Source: Methylopumilus sp026399645
GTDB taxonomy: Bacteria > Pseudomonadota > Gammaproteobacteria > Burkholderiales > Methylophilaceae
Strand: one strand, 5' to 3'
NCBI RefSeq assembly: GCF_965184065.1
Contig: NZ_OZ239098.1
DNA length: 64,000 bases
The notes under the pieces were generated by a model, which was given only the letters and a program-made list of their open reading frames with translations, ran no database searches and was not told the DNA's origin. Below, one piece after another: positions 1 through 8,593 of this stretch (position 1 is its first letter; each line of letters opens with the position of its first letter). Both the position numbers and the translations under genes were made by a program.

Positions 1-876
1 GTTGAGATTTCCGGAAACCCCCATGGAAAACCGATTATTTTCCTTCATGGCGGGCCTGGTGGAGGAACTAATCCTAAACAGCGTCAGTTTTTTGACCCCA
101 CACACTACCAAATCATCCTTTTTGATCAAAGAGGCTGTGGTCAAAGCAAACCTTTAGGTGAAGTCAATGGTAATACAACGGCAGATCTTATATCTGACAT
201 CGAAGCCATTCGAGAACATCTACATATTAAGCACTGGATTATTTTTGGTGGCTCCTGGGGCAGTGCTTTAGCGCTAGCTTACGCCAATCAATACCCACAA
301 ACTATCAAAGCACTTATATTGCGAGGCATTTTCTTAAGTCGCGAAACTGAACTTAATTGGTTTCTAGATGAGGTCAAAGCTTTTTTTTCGGAAGCGCATC
401 AAACTCTTCTTCATTACTTGCCAGAAGATAAACGTGACGATCTTATAAAAAATTATAGTGAGCTTGTATTTTCAAACGATTTAAAAATCAGCGGGCCGGC
501 TTCCATTGCATGGAATCGATTCGAAGGCGGTCTTTTAAAATTACTACCTCAAGTTGAAGAAAATAAGCCGCTCACAGATGACGATATACAAAATGAAATT
601 GCGCGCGCGCGCGTTCAGCTTCATTACATCAAAGATAAATGTTTTATTGATGGAAAGAAGATATTAGAAGAAGTTAAAAAATTAAAAGATGTACCTACAA
701 CGATCATTCAGGGACGTTACGATATGGTCTGTCCGCCAATCACGGCTTATGAGCTTCACCAACATATGCCTCATGCAGATTTTATTATGGTGCCTGATGC
801 AGGACACTCTGCATCTGAACCATCAATGACGCATGAACTCATAAAAGCTACAAATAATTACAGAATATTATCGTGA
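1..876 (+). CDS. pip: Proline iminopeptidase (alpha/beta hydrolase), 5' end outside the window
   Basis: Cytoplasmic serine aminopeptidase that removes N-terminal proline from peptides. The frame is open from base 1, so the N-terminus lies outside the window. The translated part shows the oxyanion motif HGGPGGG near residue 16, DQRGCGQS, the nucleophile elbow GGSWGS, and at the C-terminus GRYDMVCPP (catalytic Asp) and DAGHSASEP (catalytic His), so the triad is complete. It ends 4 bp inside the next gene (GTGA overlap), which suggests translational coupling. The family call is secure. Substrate preference is taken from the family. Confidence 0.9.
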   Translation, partial: VEISGNPHGKPIIFLHGGPGGGTNPKQRQFFDPTHYQIILFDQRGCGQSKPLGEVNGNTTADLISDIEAIREHLHIKHWIIFGGSWGSALALAYANQYPQTIKALILRGIFLSRETELNWFLDEVKAFFSEAHQTLLHYLPEDKRDDLIKNYSELVFSNDLKISGPASIAWNRFEGGLLKLLPQVEENKPLTDDDIQNEIARARVQLHYIKDKCFIDGKKILEEVKKLKDVPTTIIQGRYDMVCPPITAYELHQHMPHADFIMVPDAGHSASEPSMTHELIKATNNYRILS

Positions 877-2114
877 TAATAAAACTTCACCCTCTCTTTA
901 AAAATCTTTATCAAAAAAAAGATGAGTCTCTTCCCATTTTCATGATCAAAGAAACATTGGCAGGATGTAAACGCCACAATGTGTTTGGTTTAACTGCATC
1001 TCTTTCTTTTTTCTCTCTTTTTGCTTTAATACCAATGATTCTTCTCATTTTCTTTTTCTTAAGTCATTGGTTAGTCAATTCAGAATTTGCCTTAGGGAAA
1101 TTAGCGCTTCTCACGAGCAATCTTTTACCGCAAATTAGTAAAAAAATTATGCTTGAAGTCTTCAGGATATCAAGCCACACCAAAGCATGGGGCATCTTAG
1201 GCACCCTGATTCTATTATGGGCAGCAACACCTCTTACCAGCTCGCTTCGTGCCAGTCTGCTTATTATCTCAGCCACTGAAGAAAATCCATCATTCTTAAA
1301 AAGTAAAATTCGAGATATCGTCTCTATCATTGGGATTCTTTTTCTTTTCTTTCTTTTCACTCTGTCAGGCATGGTCATACAAAAAACCGCTGTCTTTTTT
1401 AGTGAGTATTTAAGTTTTTTTAATTCACAAATGATTTATTTTATAAGTTCATTTTCGTTTGTTGTTTTATCACTCACACTTTTTAATCGATTTTTCTTTC
1501 CGATCAAGGTAGATGTAAAACATATTATTTTAGGTTCACTACTGACAGCATTCTTGTGGCTTATGTTGCGCTCAACGTTCGACATCTTTTTATCTTTAAG
1601 TCATTCATACGGAACCTTCTTTGGCGGGATGCGAAATCTTTTCATTTCGCTCATTTGGTTATATTTAAACATTGCCTCTTATTTAGTCGGGGTGGAACTG
1701 ATGGCGACACTTCACAAAAAAGATATGTTGTTATTAAAAAAATTATTTGATGACTCCATTCCACTTTCAAGCTCTTTCATTCATTACCTTGCTTCACGTT
1801 ACGGAAAAATATACCGACAAAATACAATGATTTTCGAGCAAGGTAATCGCGAACATAATGTGTATTTTATTGTTCAAGGCTCAGTGAATTTAATTCAAGA
1901 CGGTCGTGTGATAAGGTCTTTAAAAGCCCATGAATACTTTGGTGAAATGGCAGTCTTAAATGAAACGCCAACGATTGCCTCAGCAATGTCAACTTCTAAC
2001 GAATCTGAAATCATTGCGATTCCAAAAGTGCATCTTGAAATGATGTTGGCTGATGAACCTAAAGTAGCGATGAAATTTTTAAGGAAAATGTCTTTGCGAT
2101 TGCAGCAACGTTAA
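873..2114 (+). CDS. YihY/UPF0761-family inner-membrane protein fused to a cyclic-nucleotide-binding domain
   Basis: Residues about 25-285 form a YihY (BrkB/RNase BN-like) polytopic membrane domain with about six hydrophobic segments and the family signature around GLTASLSFFSLFALIPM. Residues about 300-413 look like a cNMP-binding beta-barrel, with FEQGNREHNVYFIVQGSV followed by the GEMAVLNETPTIASA phosphate-binding-cassette-like stretch. The E. coli family member lacks this domain. The start is GTG, overlapping the pip stop by 4 bp. The function of YihY proteins is unsettled and the old RNase BN assignment is wrong. The C-terminal domain suggests the membrane part responds to a nucleotide ligand, which is inference. 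Confidence 0.82.
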   Translation: MIIKLHPLFKNLYQKKDESLPIFMIKETLAGCKRHNVFGLTASLSFFSLFALIPMILLIFFFLSHWLVNSEFALGKLALLTSNLLPQISKKIMLEVFRISSHTKAWGILGTLILLWAATPLTSSLRASLLIISATEENPSFLKSKIRDIVSIIGILFLFFLFTLSGMVIQKTAVFFSEYLSFFNSQMIYFISSFSFVVLSLTLFNRFFFPIKVDVKHIILGSLLTAFLWLMLRSTFDIFLSLSHSYGTFFGGMRNLFISLIWLYLNIASYLVGVELMATLHKKDMLLLKKLFDDSIPLSSSFIHYLASRYGKIYRQNTMIFEQGNREHNVYFIVQGSVNLIQDGRVIRSLKAHEYFGEMAVLNETPTIASAMSTSNESEIIAIPKVHLEMMLADEPKVAMKFLRKMSLRLQQR

Positions 2115-3694
2115 AAGTTAGCGGGTTTTAAATCAAAAGCAATACAAATTCTTTCTTCATTAGAGCTAAAAGGTATCGTTCGATGAAAAACGGAGGATGG
2201 GAAGAAAACAACATCCCCGACCTGCGGTAAGTATAGTTTTTTTTCAAAGTCATCATGCATTCTTGGGTAATCATCACCATCGATACTTAATTCAATACCA
2301 CCTTCATCAGGATGTTTTTTTTGTTGCGGAATTGACAAATAAACAGCGCCACTGATCCAACCTTCCTCATGAATATGTGATGCAAGATGCCCGCCTGTTT
2401 GCATTTTGACAAACCATGAACTACTAAACTCAATCGTTTTTGGAAAAGCTTTAATAAACATCGAATCTTCATGCTTATAGTGGTCATAGTATTTTTTAAT
2501 AAGCAGTGTAATTTCTTGCGACAATCTTTTAAATGATGGATCTTTACGTTTAAAAAGATTGCCAGATGATTGAATGCCATTGACTAAGCGACTTTGCATA
2601 CGCTCAGAAATATCAGCTTCAGTAATATCACTTAAGAGTGATTGCAATAAATTATCCTTAGGATCTTTTAATGCATCCACTTGACCATGAAACACAAAAT
2701 GAAGTGGGTCTGGACAAAAATTGTAGCGATCTTTTTTAGAAAAGTTTTTTGCATAATGTGTTGAAAGCGTTGCTAAAAGCGGTGAGGTATTCTTTTTGCC
2801 CATCGCCACACTTAACTCTTTGTCGAAGATATCGAATTGCTTTGTCTTATATAGGCAGTAAAGCGATCGCTCTTCCCAGTCGTTTAATTGAGAGGCTTTA
2901 TAAAACTCATAAGCATCTTGAAATTTTTTGTTGTCATGAAGAAATGTTGCAAGATTGTAATTAGCGATTGGGTTTTCTGGATCGATAGATACAGCTTCTC
3001 TTAACCAACGATTAGCTTCCACAATGTCACCTTGGTGCCATAACGCATCACCGATGACTGAACAAACTTCAGCATCTTGCGGATTCTTCTCTAACGCTTT
3101 TCGGTAAGATTGGATAGCCTCTTCTAAATGTCCCTGATTACGATATGCATTACCTAAATTAAAATGACCTCGGGCGTGATCTTGAATTTTGAGTGATTGC
3201 TTAAAAGCCTGAATAGCTTCATCAAATTCACCTTGTAGCAAATAGACAGCCCCTAAACTGCCATGTGCCTCATAAAAGCCTGGCTCCAATTCAATCGCTT
3301 TTTTATAAGCACTTAGAGCTTTGTCAAATTGTGATTGACTTTGAAAAGCTATGCCAAGATTAAAATAAGCCACTACTAAATCGGGTTTAATCTGAATTGC
3401 TTTTTGATAATTTAGAATTGCGCCTTCGCTATCGCCCATCTGATATAAGACTGAACCTAAATTAAATTGCATTTCTGCAAATTGTGGTTGAATCTTTAAA
3501 ATATTACGATAGCTATCTGCGGCCTCTTTAAATTTGTTTTGAGCTTCTAAAGATACGCCTAAGACATTATGCAAAATTAGTTCTTTTGGAAAATCTTCTA
3601 ATAAAGCTTTCGCCTTTTTTTCTGCTAAAGCGAATTGATTAGATTGATGAAGTTGAATTAAATCATTAGCATCTGATGATTTGAATACCTTCAT
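2111..3694 (-). CDS. TPR-repeat protein with C-terminal 2OG-Fe(II) oxygenase-like domain
   Basis: 527 aa. Residues about 5-290 are tandem tetratricopeptide repeats (recurring A...NLG...G....A...Y pattern). Residues about 424-527 match the putative 2OG-Fe(II) oxygenase family seen after TPRs: SSSWFVKMQTGGHLASHIH, a later FFPSSVFH His near 504, and an Arg near 515 that could bind 2-oxoglutarate. There is no signal peptide. It lies 11 bp downstream of the YqhA gene and is probably co-transcribed with it. Its 3' end overlaps the convergent YihY gene by 4 bp. The substrate is unknown; protein hydroxylation would be a guess. Confidence 0.8.
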   Translation of the reverse strand: MKVFKSSDANDLIQLHQSNQFALAEKKAKALLEDFPKELILHNVLGVSLEAQNKFKEAADSYRNILKIQPQFAEMQFNLGSVLYQMGDSEGAILNYQKAIQIKPDLVVAYFNLGIAFQSQSQFDKALSAYKKAIELEPGFYEAHGSLGAVYLLQGEFDEAIQAFKQSLKIQDHARGHFNLGNAYRNQGHLEEAIQSYRKALEKNPQDAEVCSVIGDALWHQGDIVEANRWLREAVSIDPENPIANYNLATFLHDNKKFQDAYEFYKASQLNDWEERSLYCLYKTKQFDIFDKELSVAMGKKNTSPLLATLSTHYAKNFSKKDRYNFCPDPLHFVFHGQVDALKDPKDNLLQSLLSDITEADISERMQSRLVNGIQSSGNLFKRKDPSFKRLSQEITLLIKKYYDHYKHEDSMFIKAFPKTIEFSSSWFVKMQTGGHLASHIHEEGWISGAVYLSIPQQKKHPDEGGIELSIDGDDYPRMHDDFEKKLYLPQVGDVVFFPSSVFHRTIPFSSNEERICIAFDLKPANF

Positions 3695-3705
3695 ATCGAT
3701 CTTGT

Positions 3706-4224
3706 TTAATGATGCGGTGTATCTTCTGCAATTTTATCCATAATCGCAAAAAGAACACCTGAAACAATAAAGGTCAAATGTATGCCCACCATCCATGCCA
3801 TTTGCGTATTCGTTAATATTTGTCCTGGTGTAGATGCATGCATAAAGGCTTTTAAAAGATCAATGGCTGAAATAGCTACAATCGAACCAATTAATTTAAG
3901 TTTTAACCCTGAGTAATCCACTTTCCCCATCCAATGAGGTTTATCTTCGTGGTTGTCCACATCAATTTTAGACACAAAATTTTCATATCCACTAAAAATA
4001 ACCATAATGAGAAGATTGGCCACAAGCGTCATGTCAACTAAAGCAAGTATAGATAAAACGATTTCTCTTTCTGGCGTGTCAACCACGGTCATAACTATAT
4101 GAAAAAATTCTTGCCCAAATTTTACAAACAAACATAAAAGGCCGCCTACTAAACCCAAGTACATAGGCGCTAGAATCCAGCGACTCTTAAATACGACTTT
4201 CTCTAGAATTTCTTCAATTTTCAT
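3706..4224 (-). CDS. yqhA: YqhA/UPF0114-family inner-membrane protein
   Basis: 172 aa with three to four hydrophobic segments (about 17-37, 55-77, 108-128, 142-162). It carries family features such as the N-terminal FKSRWILAPMYLGLV and the DxTLVANLLIMVIFSGYENFVSK stretch that precedes a soluble loop. The length is normal for the family. Function is unknown. It is the first gene of a two-gene unit with the TPR-oxygenase gene. Its upstream region contains an 11-bp inverted repeat shared with the divergent HTH gene. Confidence 0.82.
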   Translation of the reverse strand: MKIEEILEKVVFKSRWILAPMYLGLVGGLLCLFVKFGQEFFHIVMTVVDTPEREIVLSILALVDMTLVANLLIMVIFSGYENFVSKIDVDNHEDKPHWMGKVDYSGLKLKLIGSIVAISAIDLLKAFMHASTPGQILTNTQMAWMVGIHLTFIVSGVLFAIMDKIAEDTPHH

Positions 4225-4261
4225 GCAAGCTCCATTGGTTATCGTTAACTGGATAAATCAT

Positions 4262-4297
4262 ATCATTACTCAGCCACCTATATCTTTGAGTAATGAT
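4262..4297. promoter_or_regulatory. Perfect 11-bp inverted repeat between divergent genes
   Basis: The arms ATCATTACTCA (4262-4272) and TGAGTAATGAT (4287-4297) are exact reverse complements around a 14-base centre. It lies between the divergent yqhA and RodZ-like genes, and no T-run follows in either direction, so an operator or a 5'-UTR hairpin is more likely than a terminator. The binding protein is unknown; the adjacent HTH protein is one candidate. Confidence 0.5.
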
Positions 4298-4348
4298 TGA
4301 AAAAAACTACTATTAGGATACTATTTTATCTTTACTTTCGTAAGTCAT

Positions 4349-5287
4349 GTGATGTCGAACGATTCAATTATTATTCATGGTCATCTTTTAAAAGAAGCAC
4401 GGGAAGATTTAAATCTTTCCCTGGAGGATGTTGCTCGCCAGTTAACTTTAAACATTAAACACATCACCTCGATGGAAGAAAATAAGAAAGATGGGTTTGT
4501 ATCTCCCTCAATTAAACTGATTTCTGTTAGAAAATATATAGCCTTTCTTGAACTAGATATTGATACGGTTATTGAACATAAGAAGAATAAAGCAAAGTCT
4601 TTATTACTACCTGAGCCGGAAATTGAAAAAGATGTTGATGTGGCCGAGCATCCGTCGAATAAAAAAATGTTCCTCTTATTATTAAAAATAAAAAAATTCT
4701 TTTTATGGGCAAAAACACATATTAGAGTGCGGTATATTTTTTACTTCATTACCTTCCTTTTTATTTCTAACTTTTTGATTGGTGTATATCAAAAATATGC
4801 TGTTGCTCACAAAAACTTTGAGGGGCGAGAAGTCGATTTGCCCAATATTGAATCGCTCCCTAACGATATTGCCACTTATGAAATTAAACCCGCTGAAAAA
4901 ACATCAGAAACGCTCGAATCACTTCCCATCCAAATAAAAAAGGCTGAAGAAAATAAAAGGGAGACGAAAGATATTGCAATTAAAATGTGCGGACAAACAG
5001 TTTCAAAACCGCTTACACAAATCTCATCACCTACAGATCCTCTGAAGCCTAGCGATTACTTCCACATCATCTCAAAAGGCCAACAAACAATTTGTATATT
5101 AGACAGCCAGGGTAAAGAGGATAAGTATCTAATGACTGAGGGTCAAAAATTAACTTACCGAGGTGGAAAGGCTCCTTTTAAACTTTTGATTAATCCCGAA
5201 CTTAGTGAAATTTTTTATGAAGGTTGGCTAGTTAAACTCAAGCTTGATCAAAGCTATATTCAACTGAATCCTAAAACCTATAATTGA
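4349..5287 (+). CDS. RodZ-like helix-turn-helix membrane protein
   Basis: 312 aa. Residues about 8-70 form an HTH_25/XRE-like fold (LKEAREDLNLSLEDVARQL, then KHITSMEE). One transmembrane segment at about 125-147 is followed by a periplasmic tail ending in a beta-rich DUF4115-like part (LTYRGGKAPFKLLINPE). This layout is that of RodZ, which links MreB to the cell envelope. However, the gene is not beside ispG/hisS, the usual RodZ location in related bacteria, so it may be a paralogue. The start is GTG at 4349 or ATG at 4352; there is no clear ribosome-binding site. Confidence 0.7.
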   Translation: MMSNDSIIIHGHLLKEAREDLNLSLEDVARQLTLNIKHITSMEENKKDGFVSPSIKLISVRKYIAFLELDIDTVIEHKKNKAKSLLLPEPEIEKDVDVAEHPSNKKMFLLLLKIKKFFLWAKTHIRVRYIFYFITFLFISNFLIGVYQKYAVAHKNFEGREVDLPNIESLPNDIATYEIKPAEKTSETLESLPIQIKKAEENKRETKDIAIKMCGQTVSKPLTQISSPTDPLKPSDYFHIISKGQQTICILDSQGKEDKYLMTEGQKLTYRGGKAPFKLLINPELSEIFYEGWLVKLKLDQSYIQLNPKTYN

Positions 5288-5294
5288 ATTAGGC

Positions 5295-5897
5295 TTATTT
5301 GAATTTTCTAACAGCGCCTGTTACTACACCCCATATTTGAAACTGAACCCCTTCTAAAACTTCAATAGGGCTGAATGCTTCGTTTGCAGGAATTAAGCGA
5401 GGGGAGCCATTTTTATTTTTAGCTAAAGTCTTGACCGTAAATTCACCATCTAATGATGCCAATACAATATCGCCAATAGAAGCTTCCTGAGATCGATCTA
5501 CAATCACTACATCGTTGTCATGGATACCAGCGTTATCCATCGAATTTCCTTTAATGCGTACAAAAAAGGTCGTATCAGCTTCTCGAATAAGATAATCATT
5601 AAGATCCATTTTTTTCTCAACATGATCATCTGCTTGGGACGGAAGCCCTGCGGGCACCTTGTGTTCAAATAAAGGAATCTTAGCTTTTGTCATCACCTCA
5701 TTCACTAAATCAATCGATACCACATTGGAAATTTCTTGGATCTTCCTTTTGGCGTAAGCCTCTAGGATATTTGAAATTACAGCAGTTTGGCTTTCTGGCA
5801 CTCTGACTAAAGTTGTCTTCTCACCAAATTTTCCGGTGCCTAATTTTCGTCCAGCACCTGCTCTTTTACCGCCTCGAATAGGAACAATTTTTTTCAT
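5295..5897 (-). CDS. umuD: UmuD/LexA-type S24 family peptidase with basic N-terminal extension
   Basis: About 200 aa from the ATG at 5897; the open frame reaches 6020, but that extension is unlike the family. The C-terminal half is UmuD-like: the self-cleavage region PAGLPSQADD, GNSMDNAGI with the catalytic Ser, and GEFTVKTL with the Lys. The N-terminus is longer than in UmuD and basic (RGGKRAGAGRKLGTG), resembling short DNA-binding arms of phage or plasmid regulators. No umuC lies beside it, so it may be an orphan SOS mutagenesis subunit or a self-cleaving repressor. I found no convincing LexA box upstream. The next gene, HU, is divergent. Confidence 0.75.
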   Translation of the reverse strand: MKKIVPIRGGKRAGAGRKLGTGKFGEKTTLVRVPESQTAVISNILEAYAKRKIQEISNVVSIDLVNEVMTKAKIPLFEHKVPAGLPSQADDHVEKKMDLNDYLIREADTTFFVRIKGNSMDNAGIHDNDVVIVDRSQEASIGDIVLASLDGEFTVKTLAKNKNGSPRLIPANEAFSPIEVLEGVQFQIWGVVTGAVRKFK

Positions 5898-6097
5898 TTG
5901 AATATTGTAACAAGAATCAAATGAAAAGAAAGCTTTATTTTTAATTAAGTAGATATCGATAGAACCCTTATCTATTGCGAAAAAAATTGAATATGACTGT
6001 TGACAAGGCTTAAAAATCAATGCAAAGTACGCCTAGACCTTCTATGACGCTGTCATTTCAATGGTCTTACATATCTTAATTTACATTTGGAGGAATT

Positions 6098-6370
6098 ATG
6101 AATAAAGGCGAACTAATCGAAGCAGTTGCAAAAGCAGCAGGTTCAACAAAAGCAGACGCTGGTCGTGCGATTGATGCAACACTTGCAGCTATCACTAAAG
6201 CACTTAAAAAAGGTGACGTAGTAACACTCATCGGTTTTGGTACTTTTAAAGTTTCCAAACGCGCTGCACGAGTTGGTCGTAACCCACAAACTGGTAAAGA
6301 ACTTAAAATACCAGCACGTAAGGCTCCAACATTCAAAGCAGGTGCTGCACTTAAAGCTGCAGTTAACTAA
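6098..6370 (+). CDS. hupB: HU-family nucleoid DNA-binding protein
   Basis: 90 aa, the normal HU length. Small dimeric nucleoid protein that binds and bends DNA. It starts MNKGELIEAVAKAAG and contains the beta-arm signature GFGTFKVSKRAARVGRNPQ. A strong ribosome-binding site (TTTGGAGGAATT) directly precedes the ATG and a strong terminator follows, so the gene is monocistronic and probably highly expressed. The HU-beta name is by resemblance; an alpha/beta distinction cannot be made here. Confidence 0.95.
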   Translation: MNKGELIEAVAKAAGSTKADAGRAIDATLAAITKALKKGDVVTLIGFGTFKVSKRAARVGRNPQTGKELKIPARKAPTFKAGAALKAAVN

Positions 6371-6392
6371 GCTTAGAATTAGTTATTCATTT

Positions 6393-6424
6393 AAAAGCGC
6401 TTGGGTTTAAACCCAAGCGCTTTT
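6393..6424 (+). terminator. Rho-independent terminator after hupB
   Basis: A long perfect dyad centred on GGGTTTAAACCC, with arms reading AAAAGCGCTTGGG and its complement, ending in a run of seven T. It stops hupB transcription before the cardiolipin synthase gene. Confidence 0.9.
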
Positions 6425-6447
6425 TTTATGGCTTAAAATAAAGAGCT

Positions 6448-7590
6448 ATGCCTTATTACATCAAAGGAAATAAGATTGAATTGCTTAAAAACGGTAAAGA
6501 TTATTTTGCTGCCGTTATTCAATCTATCAAAAAAGCCCGAAAAAGTATTTTTATAGAAGCCTATATATTTAGCCATGATGTGACGGGTAAGAAAATACTA
6601 ACCGCACTTAAAGAGGCTAGCCAAAAAGGTATAAAGGTATATTTATTACTGGATGGATTTGGAAGTCGCGATCTTTCACTAAAAGTTATTAATGAAATCA
6701 AAGCTTCAAAAATTTACTTCCTTTTTTATCACCCCAAAATTGCACCCTATCAAATGAAGCGCATTTCATTAAGGCGACTTCATCGCAAAATGATTTTAAT
6801 CGACCATGAAATTGCTTATATTGGTGGCATCAACATTATTGACGATATGCATGTACCTAACGGAAAAGCCCCACGTATTGACTATGCAGCTCAAATAAAA
6901 GGGCCTGTCGTTCATCTTATCAGCCGAAGCATGGTGAACCTTTGGAAAAGAGTCTCATGGTCACATTTCGAAAAATCATTTATTCCAAAAGATTTCTACA
7001 AGCAAATAGTGGAATATCCGAATGGTACAAAACTAAATTTTATAGAGCGTGATAATTTCCGCCATAGAAGAGATATTGAAAAAGCTTATTTACATGCTAT
7101 CGAAAATGCGCAAGATGAAATACTTATTGCAAATGCTTACTTCATTCCAGGCAAGAGATTTGAGAAAGCTCTGATTGCAGCAGCCCGTCGAGGTGTGTCA
7201 GTAACACTTCTCTTAAAGGGTGAAATAGATTATTTCTTATCGAATGCTACACGAGCTTTTTATGGGAAATTTTTAAAAGAAGGTATTACCATCTTTGAAT
7301 ACACAAAAAGTTTTATGCATAGCAAGGTAGCAGTAATTGATAGCACTTGGTCGACTGTAGGATCTTCCAATATCGACCCTTTCAGTCTTTTGCTTGCTCG
7401 AGAAGCAAATGTTTTTATATGGGATAAATCTTTTGCGGCTCAACTTAAGGAAAATATCAAAGAAGATATTCGATTAGGCGGCACTGAGATTCTCTTAAAA
7501 GACTGGGATAAATCACACTTAGTAAAAAGAATAAAATCCCGTATTGCATATTTTATTATTCGTATAAGTTTAGGTATCGCTAATATTTAA
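6448..7590 (+). CDS. clsB: Cardiolipin synthase-type phospholipase D (ClsB-like)
   Basis: 380 aa. Phospholipase D superfamily enzyme making cardiolipin from phosphatidylglycerol and a second phospholipid. The two HKD motifs are intact: LHRKMILIDHEIAYIGGIN near residue 110 and MHSKVAVIDSTWSTVGSSN near residue 290. There are no N-terminal transmembrane helices, which fits ClsB rather than ClsA. It has its own promoter region after the HU terminator. The 3' end overlaps the convergent pentapeptide gene by 4 bp. The exact phospholipid substrate is inferred. Confidence 0.88.
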   Translation: MPYYIKGNKIELLKNGKDYFAAVIQSIKKARKSIFIEAYIFSHDVTGKKILTALKEASQKGIKVYLLLDGFGSRDLSLKVINEIKASKIYFLFYHPKIAPYQMKRISLRRLHRKMILIDHEIAYIGGINIIDDMHVPNGKAPRIDYAAQIKGPVVHLISRSMVNLWKRVSWSHFEKSFIPKDFYKQIVEYPNGTKLNFIERDNFRHRRDIEKAYLHAIENAQDEILIANAYFIPGKRFEKALIAAARRGVSVTLLLKGEIDYFLSNATRAFYGKFLKEGITIFEYTKSFMHSKVAVIDSTWSTVGSSNIDPFSLLLAREANVFIWDKSFAAQLKENIKEDIRLGGTEILLKDWDKSHLVKRIKSRIAYFIIRISLGIANI

Positions 7591-8534
7591 GGCATACCAC
7601 AATCGAAGCATTTACCTTTGACTGTTGAAAATCCTTTTATCGTTGACAATCCTTTAACATTGGTAAAAATTGCACCATCTACAACAGCATCTGTTAAATT
7701 TGCATTTGTAAGATCAGCGCCTGTTAAATCTGCTTGAGTAAGATCAGCACGATACATATTCGTATTTTTTAAATTTGCCTCCCTTAAATCGCCAAATAAG
7801 AAACTCGCAATATTTAAATCAGCACCTTCAAAATTTGTTTTATAAAATTTACCGCCCACTGAATCAAATTTCATTTGTCCCATCGGCTGATTGCCGACGT
7901 CTAAACCAAATTGACCGTATTTGATGGTAGCGCCTGACATATTGACCGCGCCCAATGTGCCAATCATACGAGCCCTTGTTAAATTAGCGCCCTTAAAATT
8001 AGTATCACCAAAAATCGCTTGAAAGATGGTTGCTTCAGTTAAGTTAGCGCCTGAAAAGTTTGCTTTTTCAAGACGCGCTAAATTCAAATAGGCTCTCTGC
8101 ATATTACTGTTTGCTAAATTAGCACCTATAAGATTGGCCCCAAAGACACTCGTATTAAGCATTTTACAGTGGCTCAAATCTAAGCCATTCATATCTAGAT
8201 AGCCTAAATCTTTATTCGAAAAGTCACAGTCAGGACTCTTGATTTGTTTCAGGACGTCCTCTTGAGATATTTTTTTACGGTCTACTTCTTTATTTTTTTC
8301 GTAAAAAACTTCAGCTTTTTTAATAAGCTCATCTGGTGTTTTTAAAAAGATGTCTTTACTCATCTCACTCCCAAAGCAATAAACCTTACCTTGATAATTT
8401 GAATTGACTGAGCAATCAGTTTTAAGGAAATTCCCTTCAGACAAGCTTAAGAGGCAGTAATTACCAAACTCGCCTGCGAAAGCTAAATTTGTAATAAGGA
8501 GTAGAAACAATGTCCAATATCTTTTTAATAACAT
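7587..8534 (-). CDS. Exported pentapeptide-repeat protein
   Basis: About 315 aa from the ATG at 8534, chosen because it begins a clean signal peptide (LLKRYWTLFLLLITNLAFAG). The longer frame to 8579 would bury that peptide. From about residue 100 on there are many A(D/N)Lxx pentapeptides (GANLIGANLANSN, ADLTQADLTGADLTNANLT), predicting a right-handed quadrilateral beta-helix. The mature N-terminus and the extreme C-terminus carry a few Cys (for example KCFDCG) that could form disulfides. It is secreted to the periplasm or beyond. Function unknown. Confidence 0.8.
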   Translation of the reverse strand: MLLKRYWTLFLLLITNLAFAGEFGNYCLLSLSEGNFLKTDCSVNSNYQGKVYCFGSEMSKDIFLKTPDELIKKAEVFYEKNKEVDRKKISQEDVLKQIKSPDCDFSNKDLGYLDMNGLDLSHCKMLNTSVFGANLIGANLANSNMQRAYLNLARLEKANFSGANLTEATIFQAIFGDTNFKGANLTRARMIGTLGAVNMSGATIKYGQFGLDVGNQPMGQMKFDSVGGKFYKTNFEGADLNIASFLFGDLREANLKNTNMYRADLTQADLTGADLTNANLTDAVVDGAIFTNVKGLSTIKGFSTVKGKCFDCGMP

Positions 8535-8593
8535 GACAATACATCCTAAAGATTTTGATTTATTATAAACCTTTATCATTTCATATTTTTATT

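Noticed and set aside
1064..1378. Minus-strand open frame inside the YihY gene
   Set aside because: Antisense shadow of a clearly coding gene; no ribosome-binding site and no family features.
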